In this document: piece after piece, positions 1 through 7,897 of the stretch
Layout of the letters: every line of letters starts with the position of its first letter
How positions within the stretch are numbered: position 1 is the first letter of the stretch
Assembly (NCBI GenBank): GCA_944389935.1
Contig: CALXOE010000003.1
Coordinates: 80,917-144,916 of the forward strand
Source: an uncultured Victivallis sp.
GTDB taxonomy: Bacteria; Verrucomicrobiota; Lentisphaeria; Victivallales; Victivallaceae
DNA length: 64,000 bases
Reading direction: 5' to 3'
Program-made: the position numbers and the translations under genes
The notes under the pieces: generated by a model
What the model was told of the DNA's origin: nothing
Database searches by the model: none
What the model saw: only the letters and a program-made list of their open reading frames with translations

Positions 1-529
1 GCCGCAGCAGTCGGCGGTCGGTCTCGATCTGCGCCTCGCCTTCTCCCCGGGTGGTCGCTCCGCCGCCGTGCTGCCGGGAAAGGTGAGTCCAGGCGCGGGT
101 CAGGCGCGGGAGCGAATATTTCGTGCGGGCAAGCTCCACCTGAAGCACCGCCTCGCGGGTGGAGGCCCGTTCCGCGAAGATGTCGAGAATCACCTCCTCG
201 CGGTCGATGACGCAGCTGTGCGTGAGCCGCTCCCAGTTGCGCTGCTGGGAGGGGGAGAGCGGCGTATCGAAGATCAGGCAGTCGGCCTCGCACTCCTGCA
301 TGAGCCGGGCGATCTCTTCGGCCTTGCCGCTGCCGATGTAATAGCGTGGGGAGGGATCGTGCAGATTCACGATCTCCGGCTCAAGCGGGATGATGTCGAG
401 ATTGCGGACGAGATCGGCAAGTTCGTCGAGATGCTCGTTCACCTCGGTTTCGCTCTGGTCCGGGAAACGGAATCCGACCAGCAGCGCGCGTTCGACTTTT
501 TTGCGGGAATCTTCAGAGATATCGATCAT
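1..529 (-). CDS. hflX: GTPase HflX, N-terminal part (runs off left edge)
   Basis: Only the first 176 codons are in the window; the GTPase domain lies beyond base 1. The visible part is the HflX N-terminal domain: YYIGSGKAEEI around residue 50, then LSPSQQRNWERL, VIDREEVILDIFAERASTRE and ELARTKYSLPRL, ending with the Gly-rich RQHGGGATTRGEGE segment and QIETDRRLLR that precede the G domain. Known family role: ribosome-associated GTPase that splits or rescues stalled 70S ribosomes under stress. The start is the ATG at 529; no strong Shine-Dalgarno is evident. It is divergent from the tRNA-Leu gene. Identification is firm, although the catalytic G motifs cannot be inspected. Confidence 0.94.
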   Translation of the reverse strand, partial: MIDISEDSRKKVERALLVGFRFPDQSETEVNEHLDELADLVRNLDIIPLEPEIVNLHDPSPRYYIGSGKAEEIARLMQECEADCLIFDTPLSPSQQRNWERLTHSCVIDREEVILDIFAERASTREAVLQVELARTKYSLPRLTRAWTHLSRQHGGGATTRGEGEAQIETDRRLLR

Positions 530-688
530 AAACGAACAGTTTTTCCTTGCATGAACATTGCTTCATCTCATAATAATACACCGTTCCCCGTGTTTTTCCA
601 GAACGAAGCGGGAAAAACTTGCGAAAAAGCTGCGCGGGACGTTTGCGGAAAAGCAGATCCCGGGATATAGTATCGGAGTTGTCCTCGA

Positions 689-772
689 GCGCGAGTGGCG
701 GAATGGCAGACGCCCCGGATTTAGGTTCCGGTGCCGCAAGGCGTGGGGGTTCAAGTCCCCCCTCGCGCACCA
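689..772 (+). tRNA. tRNA-Leu (anticodon UAG)
   Basis: A complete cloverleaf can be drawn. The acceptor stem is GCGCGAG (689-695) with CTCGCGC (762-768), discriminator A769 and an encoded CCA at 770-772. The anticodon stem is CCGGA (715-719) with TCCGG (727-731), enclosing the seven-base loop TTTAGGT with anticodon TAG at 722-724. The T arm contains GTTCAAGTC. The variable region is long, as expected for a class II tRNA-Leu. It reads CUA codons. Confidence 0.97.
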
Positions 773-830
773 GATCCGCTCCAGCCGGAAGACGGACGGA
801 TACAATCGCAGAAGAAAAGAGAGTGAATCC

Positions 831-2393
831 ATGTATTTCAACGACGCCGTCCGCTGGGCAGAGGAGGCGGAGGCTCTGCGGCCGGAACTTGTTCATCGCC
901 GGGTGTTTCCGGTTCGTCTGGTTCGGCCCGTCCCCGACCCGGCCGCCTGGCAGGGGTGGCGGGCCGTTCCGGCCGGTGAGTTGCGGGAGGTCCTGCACGT
1001 CGGGCAGCCGCGCTCCTGGTGCTGCACGTTCGACATGGGGGAGTACTGCGTCGGTTATATCGAATTGACGTTCCGTTTCCGGGGACGGATCGACGCGCCG
1101 TTCCGATTCCGCGTGAAGTGTGCGGAGTCTCCGTATGAGCTGGCGGCGGATTTCGACGCCTGCCGCGTATCGCTGGGCCGGGGCTGGCTGCAGGAGGAGA
1201 CTTTTGTTTTCGACGCTCCGCCGCCGGTGATCCGGCTGCCCCGCCGTTATGCGTTCCGATACCTCGAGCTGGCGGTGGAATCCAACTCTCCCGGATATGT
1301 GGTGACCCCGGAGAGCGTCTGCTGTGATGCGGTCAATTCGGCTGCTGACTTCAGGACGCTGCCCCCGCTGAGCGCGGAATACGACGAGCTCGACCGCGCC
1401 GTCGACCGGATCGGGAGCGTCACGCTGGCCGCCTGCATGCAGGAGTGTTACGAGGACGGACCGAAACGCGACCGCCGTCTCTGGCTCGGGGATCTCCGCA
1501 TTCAGGCGCTTGCCGATTATGACCGTTTCCGCAACCTCGATCTGGTCCGGCGCTGTCTGCTGCTGTTCGCCGCCGCGGCGGACGACGAGGGGCGGGTGCC
1601 GGGGTGTGTCTATCCCGGAGAGGGACTCCCGGAGGCGGGAAATTTTGTTTTTGATTACGGCGTGCTGTTCGGAGACGTTCTGCTCGATTTTCTGCGCGCG
1701 GGCGGCGATGCCGCCGTGGTGCGCGGACTTCTGCCGGTTGCGGAACGGCAGTGCGAACTCTCCCTGCGGGAATTTGAGCGCGGTCGGTTCGTCGACCGCG
1801 GCTGCCACTGGCTGTTCATCGACTGGCAGGAGGGACTCGAGAAAGAGTGCGCCGTGCAGGGGGTGGTGATCGAAGCGCTGCAACGCTTCTGCAGGCTGGC
1901 CTGCGAACTCGATTGCGGCGACCGGGCCGCACGGTATCTTCCCGTCATCGAGCAGCTGCGCGGGGCCGCCCGCGAGAGCTGGTACGATCCGGAGGCGGGG
2001 TTGTTCCGGGGAGGGGGCAAATCCGGACAGTTCTCCTGGGCATCGCAGATCTGGATGGCGATGGCCGGGGTACTGCCGCCGTCCGATACGGCTGCGCTGC
2101 TGCGGAGGACGCTTGCGGCCGGGAATATCGTCAGACCGGGCACTCCTTTTCTCTACAATCAGATGGTGCTCGCGCTGGAGCGGGCCGGACTGCGTCGCGA
2201 AGCGCATGCGCTGACGCGGGAATACTGGGGAAAAATGGCTGCGCTTGGTGCAGACGCATTCTGGGAGGTGTTTCTCCCGGAAGAGCCGCTGCGCTCACCT
2301 TACGGAGATCCGGCGATGAACAGTCACTGTCACGCCTGGAGCACGCCGGTTTACCATTTCCGGAGGGAATCATCGCGAAACGGGTTGGTTTGA
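831..2393 (+). CDS. GH78-like alpha-L-rhamnosidase family protein
   Basis: 520 residues starting at the ATG at 831, just after the tRNA-Leu. A beta-sandwich-like N-terminal half (about residues 50-170, including DMGEYCVGYIEL) is followed by an (alpha/alpha)6 catalytic region with the signature EDGPKRDRRLWLGD near residue 205 and YPGEG and WLFIDWQEGLEKE further on. The spacing matches GH78 enzymes, which remove terminal L-rhamnose from glycans. In the classic GH78 signature the residue after RD is a Glu acid (RDERLGWTGD); here it is Arg, so the substrate or mechanism may differ. No signal peptide is seen, implying cytosolic action on imported oligosaccharides. It heads a same-strand CAZyme trio. 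Confidence 0.75.
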   Translation: MYFNDAVRWAEEAEALRPELVHRRVFPVRLVRPVPDPAAWQGWRAVPAGELREVLHVGQPRSWCCTFDMGEYCVGYIELTFRFRGRIDAPFRFRVKCAESPYELAADFDACRVSLGRGWLQEETFVFDAPPPVIRLPRRYAFRYLELAVESNSPGYVVTPESVCCDAVNSAADFRTLPPLSAEYDELDRAVDRIGSVTLAACMQECYEDGPKRDRRLWLGDLRIQALADYDRFRNLDLVRRCLLLFAAAADDEGRVPGCVYPGEGLPEAGNFVFDYGVLFGDVLLDFLRAGGDAAVVRGLLPVAERQCELSLREFERGRFVDRGCHWLFIDWQEGLEKECAVQGVVIEALQRFCRLACELDCGDRAARYLPVIEQLRGAARESWYDPEAGLFRGGGKSGQFSWASQIWMAMAGVLPPSDTAALLRRTLAAGNIVRPGTPFLYNQMVLALERAGLRREAHALTREYWGKMAALGADAFWEVFLPEEPLRSPYGDPAMNSHCHAWSTPVYHFRRESSRNGLV

Positions 2394-2469
2394 ATGGAGC
2401 CGGAATCCGGCGGTGCGGCCCGGCCGTTCCTCTCCGGAGTCCCGGATGTTCGTTGAAGTCATGAAATCA

Positions 2470-2481
2470 GGGGGGGGGGAG
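2470..2481 (+). promoter_or_regulatory. Homopolymeric G10 Shine-Dalgarno of the heparinase-like gene
   Basis: Ten consecutive G (2470-2479) followed by AG lie seven bases before the ATG at 2489. No other purine-rich site is closer, so the run itself is the ribosome binding site. Length changes in the run would move the spacing to the start codon. Confidence 0.55.
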
Positions 2482-2488
2482 TGTCGCA

Positions 2489-4372
2489 ATGTGGACGGAA
2501 ATCATGTCCGAGCAGGAACTTACGGAGCTGTTTCGGAAGAGAAGCTTCAAAAGCCGGTTTCCGCAGGCCGCCGATCGCGCAGTCTGGGAGGCGGGGGAGA
2601 GCGCGTTCCGGAAGAAGCGCTTTGCGCTGTACGTGGAAAACGCGCAGAAGTGGCAGGAGAAGAGTTATTCCGAAATCTATCCTCCGTTGACGGCGCGGGA
2701 TTTCTTCGCATTCATGCGCACGGGGAACCGGAGTGTTTTTGAGTCGTTTTACTTCGGGCGGCGGACGCACCTGACGCTGTTCTGCATGGCAGAGGCGGTG
2801 GAGTACCGGAAACGTTTTCTGCCGGAGGTGGTCGAGGGGATCTGGCAGCTTTTGAGCGAGCCGGTCTGGTATCTTCCGGCGCACGGGCACTATCATGAGG
2901 GCGATCCGATGCCGCGGTTCGATCAGCCGCGGACCGATCTCTTCTGCGCGGAAACCGGTTCGACCCTGGCGTGCGTCGTCCAGCTGCTGGAAAAGGAGCT
3001 GCGGGAGCTCTCTCCGGAGCTGCTGAACTGGGTCCGGGCGTATTGCATCGAGCGCGTGATCGCGCCGCTGGAGGATGAGACCATCCTGCCGCAGTGGTGG
3101 CTGGACGGCCACAACAACTGGAGTCCCTGGTGCGCCTCGAATGTCGCGATGACGGCGTTCACGTTCCTGCGGGATCAGCCGGAACGGCTCGCGCGGCTGA
3201 CACTGAAACTGATCGGCGTCTGCGAGCGGTTCTATGACCGCTACGCGCCGGACGGCGGGTGCGATGAAGGACCCGGATATTTCATGGTCGCGGGAATCCG
3301 GCTCATGATCTTTCTGGATCTGCTCAATGCGTATACGGACAATGCCTTTGCGGCGCTCTACCGCGAGGAGAAATTCCGGAACATCGGGGATTACATCGCG
3401 AAAGTTCACCTCGTCGGACCGTGGTTCGCGAGTATGGCCGATTCCCCCGCGAAATTCGACCGGATGGAAGCGGGATTGCTGAACCGTTACGCGGAGCTCT
3501 CGGGCAGCCGACGGCTGAAGTCATTCGCGGTCGAGGCGGCGTATGGATTCGCCCCCGCTTCCGTGACGGAGGTTGCGGATGGTACGGCAGGAACGGGCGA
3601 GTTCCCGCATCTTGTATTGTTCAATGAGCTTGCGCAGACGTTCTGGTTTCCTGCCGATCTCACGCGCGGAAACCGGGCCTGCGAACGGCAGACGATTCTG
3701 CCGGATCTCGAATTCTTCCTGTTCCGCCAGAATCCCGCCGACGACTGGAGCGGCACGATCCTGTGCATGAAAGGAGGGCATAACGACGAGAGCCACAATC
3801 ACAACGACATCGGGCAGTTCGAGGTGTTTTACGACGGAACGCCGGTCGTCATCGACTGCGGCTCTACGGAGTATACGAAGTTCACCTTTTCTTCCCGGAG
3901 ATACGAGAACCGCTTCCTGAACTCCTCCGGACATGATGTTCCGTCGTTCAACGGGATTCTGCAGTCGCCGGGGGCGGAGTTCCGGGCGTCGGGGATGACG
4001 ATTTCCGACGCGGTTTCGATCGACATCGCGGGGGCGTATCCGCGGGCGTGCGGCGTCGAATCCTGTGTGCGGCGTGCGTCGCTCTCGGACGATGGCACAG
4101 CCGTGATCGAAGATTCCGTCCAGGGAACCGGAGAGATTGCCGTCGCGATTCCGCTCTACTGCGCGGTGAAGCCGGAAGAGGAGGACGGCGCAATCCGGAT
4201 CGGGAAGATGCAGCTCCGTGTCTCCGGCATCTCCGTTGTGCGGATTGAAGAGATCCCGCTGCACGATACGCGCATGGAGAGTTCATGGGGCAGGACGCTC
4301 TGGTGTATCCATCTCGGGACGCAGGTCTGCGGATCGGGGCGTTGGAGTATGACGTTTTCTCCGATACAATAA
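2489..4372 (+). CDS. Heparinase II/III-like polysaccharide lyase family protein
   Basis: 627 residues. The N-terminal alpha/alpha toroid (roughly 1-340) includes WWLDGHNNWSPWCASN and DGGCDEGPGYF. The C-terminal beta-sandwich opens with GGHNDESHNHNDIGQFEVF and continues with YDGTPVVIDCGSTEY, the hallmark of the heparinase II/III C-terminal domain, where the His/Asn cluster binds metal or substrate. Family members cleave uronic-acid-containing polysaccharides by beta-elimination. No signal peptide is evident. The start at ATG 2489 follows a Shine-Dalgarno made of a ten-G run (2470-2479) plus AG. It lies between a GH78-like and a GH38 gene, suggesting joint degradation of a complex host or plant glycan. 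Confidence 0.85.
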   Translation: MWTEIMSEQELTELFRKRSFKSRFPQAADRAVWEAGESAFRKKRFALYVENAQKWQEKSYSEIYPPLTARDFFAFMRTGNRSVFESFYFGRRTHLTLFCMAEAVEYRKRFLPEVVEGIWQLLSEPVWYLPAHGHYHEGDPMPRFDQPRTDLFCAETGSTLACVVQLLEKELRELSPELLNWVRAYCIERVIAPLEDETILPQWWLDGHNNWSPWCASNVAMTAFTFLRDQPERLARLTLKLIGVCERFYDRYAPDGGCDEGPGYFMVAGIRLMIFLDLLNAYTDNAFAALYREEKFRNIGDYIAKVHLVGPWFASMADSPAKFDRMEAGLLNRYAELSGSRRLKSFAVEAAYGFAPASVTEVADGTAGTGEFPHLVLFNELAQTFWFPADLTRGNRACERQTILPDLEFFLFRQNPADDWSGTILCMKGGHNDESHNHNDIGQFEVFYDGTPVVIDCGSTEYTKFTFSSRRYENRFLNSSGHDVPSFNGILQSPGAEFRASGMTISDAVSIDIAGAYPRACGVESCVRRASLSDDGTAVIEDSVQGTGEIAVAIPLYCAVKPEEEDGAIRIGKMQLRVSGISVVRIEEIPLHDTRMESSWGRTLWCIHLGTQVCGSGRWSMTFSPIQ

Positions 4373-4403
4373 CGATTTGCATTCAGAAAGGCAGTTTTTT
4401 GCA

Positions 4404-6575
4404 ATGAAAGTACATCTGATTTTGAATTCACATCTCGATCCGGTCTGGCTCTGGCGCCGGTCGCAGGGGATGGATGAGGTCATCGGTACGGCCCGGACCG
4501 CGTGCGATCTGCTCGATCGTTATCCCGAGATCGTAATCACGCGCGGGGAAATGTGGTTTTACGAGGTGGTCGAACAGCTTGATCCGGCGTTGTTCGAGCG
4601 CATTCGCGCGTATGTGAAGAGCGGGCGCTGGCAGGTGGTCGGCGGCTGGTACGTGCAGCCGGACTGCAACCTGACCGGAGCGCATATTTTCGAGAAGCAC
4701 GGCGAATTCGGGCGGCGTTATTTCGAGGAGAAGTTCGGCATGCGGGTGAAGACCGCGTATCACGTCGACAGCTTCGGCCACGCGGCGACGCTGCCGGACT
4801 TCCTGACGCAGAGCGGGTTTGAGAATTATGTCATGATGCGTCCCGGCGAACACGAGATGCACCTGCCTGGAAACACGTTCCTGTGGGAGTCCCCCTCGGG
4901 CAGCCGGATCCGGACGTTCCGGATCTCGCGCAGCTACTGCACGACCGGGCGCGATACGGAGACGAATCTGCGTGCGAACCTCGATGCGGCGCTGGCGGAT
5001 GCGAATCCCGCCATCGGTCACGTCATGTGTTTTGTCGGGGTCGGGAACCACGGCGGCGGCCCGGCGAAGCGGGAGATCGAATGGCTGAACGCCCACCTGC
5101 ATTACCGGGATGACGTGGAACTCATTTACAGTTCGCCGGACCGTTATTTTGAAGCGGTTGCGGCTTCCGGCGCGGAGCTGCCGGTCGTTCGCACGGAACT
5201 TCAGCACCACGCGATCGGCTGCTACACGGCCGTGAGCCGGATCAAGCGGGAGGTCCGCCGGACCGAACAGCTTCTGCATCAGGCGGAACAGCTGCGCGCC
5301 CGGAGGCCCGGACTGTTCGACGCGGAGGCGGAGCGTAAACTCGAGCCTGCGTGGAAGCGGCTGCTGTTTGCGACGTTCCACGACGTTCTGCCGGGCAGTT
5401 CGATCCGTTCAGCCTACGAGGAGATCTTTCAGGATCTCGGCTATGCGCGTTCGGTGGCGCAGCAGCAGATCGAACTGGCAATCCGGCGGGAGAACGCACG
5501 GCTCGAGCCGTGCGAGGTGCAGCGGCTGATCTTCGACAATCCCTCCGAGACGGAATTCGAAGGGCTCGTTGAGTTCGAGCCGTGGCTCGGCTATCTCTGG
5601 ACGGAGCCGGAACAGCCGCGGGTTCGCCTGACCGGAGAGGACGGGACGCCCGTGTTGTGTCAGGAGGTGACTGCTGAAGCCGCGTTCGAGATCGCGCGCT
5701 ACGCCGCCCGGCTGCGGATTCCGGGGGGAGGGCGGAAGATTCTGCTCATTCACACGGACGGCGCACCGTCTGCGGCGGAGGAGGGTCATGTCCGGGTTTC
5801 ACCGGAACGCCTGGAGAATGGGAGTCTCGTCGCAAAATTCGGCAGGGAGGGAGTGGTTTCCCTGTCGAACGGGGTCCGGGAATTCCTCGGCGCGCCGCTG
5901 CGCGCGGTCGTGATCGACGACCCGAGCGACACCTGGTCACACAATATGAAAGGTTACGGGACGACCATAGCGGAACCCTTTGAATCCGAATCGAATGCGC
6001 CCTGTGTATGCGGACGTTCCGGGTCGCTTTCGGGTGAGGTGTGGTTTACGCAGCGGGTTTCCTGCGGCCAGCTCCGGTGGCGGGTTCGGATGAACGACGG
6101 GGAGCCGGGAATCGAACTCAGGCTGCGACTGGCGTGGAACGGCTGCCGGAAACTTGTGAAGCTGCTGATCGATCCCGGATTCACTCCCGCTTCCCGTCTC
6201 GACGGAGCGCCGGGGGGAGTCGTCGCGCGCGAGTGCAACGGCGAGGAGTATCCGGTGACCGATTTCGTTTCGGTCGTTGCTCCGGACGGCCGCCGGTTTG
6301 CCGTTGTGAGTCCGGATGTGACGGGGGCGGATGTTCAGCCGGACGGAGTGATCCGCCTCACGCTGCTGCGGTCGCCGGTGTATGCGCACCACGATCCGTT
6401 CCCGCTCCCGGCGGAGAACGACTATCCGGTCACCGATCAGGGCGAACACGAGTACCGGATTCTGCTGTTGCCGGAAGCGGCGGGCGTCGAAGAGATCCGG
6501 CGCGGGAGTTTCCGTCTGAGTGATCCGCTCTGGTTCAGCGAGTGTACGCGCGGGTGCGGATTCGACCTGCACTGA
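4404..6575 (+). CDS. Glycoside hydrolase family 38 alpha-mannosidase
   Basis: 723 residues. The catalytic domain starts at once with NSHLDPVWLW (the HxD zinc-ligand motif). DSFGHAATLP near residue 125 contains the Asp nucleophile and FVGVGNHGGGP is near 210. ELQHHAIGCYTAV around 260 and the helical middle domain (RIKREVRRTEQLL) follow, then a C-terminal beta domain. GH38 enzymes are zinc-dependent retaining alpha-mannosidases. The ATG at 4404 is chosen over the TTG at 4377 because AAAGG (4387-4391) precedes it and homology begins right after it. No signal peptide, so it probably acts on imported mannosides. It lies 31 bases after the heparinase-like gene, likely in one transcript. Confidence 0.92.
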   Translation: MKVHLILNSHLDPVWLWRRSQGMDEVIGTARTACDLLDRYPEIVITRGEMWFYEVVEQLDPALFERIRAYVKSGRWQVVGGWYVQPDCNLTGAHIFEKHGEFGRRYFEEKFGMRVKTAYHVDSFGHAATLPDFLTQSGFENYVMMRPGEHEMHLPGNTFLWESPSGSRIRTFRISRSYCTTGRDTETNLRANLDAALADANPAIGHVMCFVGVGNHGGGPAKREIEWLNAHLHYRDDVELIYSSPDRYFEAVAASGAELPVVRTELQHHAIGCYTAVSRIKREVRRTEQLLHQAEQLRARRPGLFDAEAERKLEPAWKRLLFATFHDVLPGSSIRSAYEEIFQDLGYARSVAQQQIELAIRRENARLEPCEVQRLIFDNPSETEFEGLVEFEPWLGYLWTEPEQPRVRLTGEDGTPVLCQEVTAEAAFEIARYAARLRIPGGGRKILLIHTDGAPSAAEEGHVRVSPERLENGSLVAKFGREGVVSLSNGVREFLGAPLRAVVIDDPSDTWSHNMKGYGTTIAEPFESESNAPCVCGRSGSLSGEVWFTQRVSCGQLRWRVRMNDGEPGIELRLRLAWNGCRKLVKLLIDPGFTPASRLDGAPGGVVARECNGEEYPVTDFVSVVAPDGRRFAVVSPDVTGADVQPDGVIRLTLLRSPVYAHHDPFPLPAENDYPVTDQGEHEYRILLLPEAAGVEEIRRGSFRLSDPLWFSECTRGCGFDLH

Positions 6576-6698
6576 TCCGGATACGGCAAAACTCTCCGCC
6601 CGGGGAAGCGTTCTTGTCATGTTGCGCAAATTTCGTTTGCACAGCATGTTAGAACTTCTTTGACGCGATGAGTCTCGATGCGTTTCATGCGCATTTTT

Positions 6699-6754
6699 CC
6701 CGGGGGGGGAGGAATTCGTCGGAACTCCCGAACGACGAATGCGTCCCCCCCGGG
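6699..6754. other. Long G/C-rich hairpin between convergent genes
   Basis: The left arm CCCGGGGGGGGA (6699-6710) plus ATTCGTCG pairs with CGACGAAT (6733-6740) plus TCCCCCCCGGG (6744-6754), enclosing an 11-base loop. It sits in the 216-base gap between the mannosidase gene and the convergent esterase gene, so transcription termination for either is plausible. No T-run follows either arm, so an intrinsic terminator of the usual type is not proven. Confidence 0.5.
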
Positions 6755-6791
6755 CGCAATGGAAACCGGGACTCCTCCCTTATGATCGAGG

Positions 6792-7661
6792 CTATTCCAC
6801 CGCGTTCTGTTTCTTCAGAAACTCCACGAGGATCGGCATCCCCGGGTAGACCATGCCGTGGCCGTAGCCCTGGAGTTCGTAGAGCGTCACGGTGTGCCCG
6901 TTCAGCTTGAGCATCCGCATGAGGTAGGCGTTCTCCTCATAACGGCCCGCCATCTCCTTTTCGCGGTCGCCCGTGATGAGCAGAATCGGCGGCAGATCGG
7001 GAGTCGTGACGTGATAGAGCGGGGCCAGCTCGTCGACGACCGGTTGCGTCAATCCGATTCCATGCGCGGCCCGCTCCGTGAAGTGCGTGATCGTGTGCCC
7101 GCTGAACGGAATCAACCCTGCGAGATCGGAGGGTTTCATTCCATACGGGGCCAGATACTTCGGATCCATGCCGACCATCAGCGCGAGGTATCCCCCGGCG
7201 GAGTGTCCGGTCAGGTAGATCTTTTTCGGGTCTCCGCCGTATGCGGCGATGTTGCGGAATACCCAGCCGACGGCTGCTGCTGCGTCTTCGATGCAGTCCG
7301 CGACGCGGACGTTCCGGTTCGGCGCGTCTTTCGGCGCATCCGCCTGCGGAGCGAGCCGGTAATTCACGCCGACCACCGCTGCGCCGCGCCGCTTGAGCAT
7401 CTCCGGAATGCTCTTCTTCCCGCTGGTCAGGCCGCCGCCGTGAAACCAGATCACAGTCGCGAATCCCGGTTTTCCCTCCGGATAATAGAGATCGAGCCGA
7501 CAACGCTCCTGCCGGTACGCATCGCCGGAAGAGCCCGGTTCGAGATACGATATCTCATTCTTCTGCTGATAGTTCCACGATTTCTTCTCTGTTTCCGCCG
7601 CCGTCAGCAGCAGAGCTCCAGTCAAGACCGCCACCGCCGCAAGAAATCCTTTTCCTGACAT
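6792..7661 (-). CDS. Secreted alpha/beta hydrolase (esterase/lipase-type)
   Basis: 289 residues with an N-terminal signal peptide (MSGKGFLAAVAVLTGALLLTA, cleavage near AAETEKK). Alpha/beta-hydrolase landmarks appear in order: oxyanion-hole WFHGGGL near 70, YRLAP, the nucleophile elbow GHSAGGYLAL near 150, an acid in LLITGDREKE near 230 and the His in GYGHGMVYPG near 270. This arrangement fits the HSL/carboxylesterase-type BD-FAE family, often acting on acetylated or feruloylated glycans. The actual ester is unknown. The Shine-Dalgarno GGGAGAGG precedes the ATG at 7661. The gene is divergent from a SIS-domain gene, with a GTATAC dyad in the shared spacer. Confidence 0.88.
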   Translation of the reverse strand: MSGKGFLAAVAVLTGALLLTAAETEKKSWNYQQKNEISYLEPGSSGDAYRQERCRLDLYYPEGKPGFATVIWFHGGGLTSGKKSIPEMLKRRGAAVVGVNYRLAPQADAPKDAPNRNVRVADCIEDAAAAVGWVFRNIAAYGGDPKKIYLTGHSAGGYLALMVGMDPKYLAPYGMKPSDLAGLIPFSGHTITHFTERAAHGIGLTQPVVDELAPLYHVTTPDLPPILLITGDREKEMAGRYEENAYLMRMLKLNGHTVTLYELQGYGHGMVYPGMPILVEFLKKQNAVE

Positions 7662-7706
7662 CGCACCTCTCCCGGTTGGTTGTTGCCGGATCGAATTCCG
7701 GTATTT

Positions 7707-7721
7707 TGTATACTGTATACA
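7707..7721. promoter_or_regulatory. GTATAC-type dyad operator candidate
   Basis: TGTATAC (7707-7713), one base, then GTATACA (7715-7721): a perfect 7-bp inverted repeat 46 bp upstream of the esterase start and within the spacer shared with the divergent SIS-domain gene. Short A/T-rich GTATAC dyads are typical of GntR-family operators. A GntR/LacI-type regulator is encoded about 3 kb away, but no direct link is shown. Confidence 0.45.
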
Positions 7722-7897
7722 GAAGTTGTGAAAAAGTCAAATGGAATCACGTTTGCCCGGAATATTTTTCCGCTGCGGGGGAGGGCGGTGGATCGAGCCG
7801 GGGAATGACGGTTTCCGGAGCGGAAGCGCTTGCGTTCCGTCAGGATGGTGATATATTCCATAAAAAACAGGAATGCAACTCAATCGTGAGGGACGAA

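Noticed and set aside
513..2207. 564-codon minus-strand open frame over the tRNA-Leu and rhamnosidase-like gene
   Set aside because: It reads through a tRNA gene and opposite a clear CDS, and shows no domain.
6699..6754. Standard intrinsic terminator
   Set aside because: The stem is strong but neither strand has a T-run after it, so it is listed only as a hairpin.
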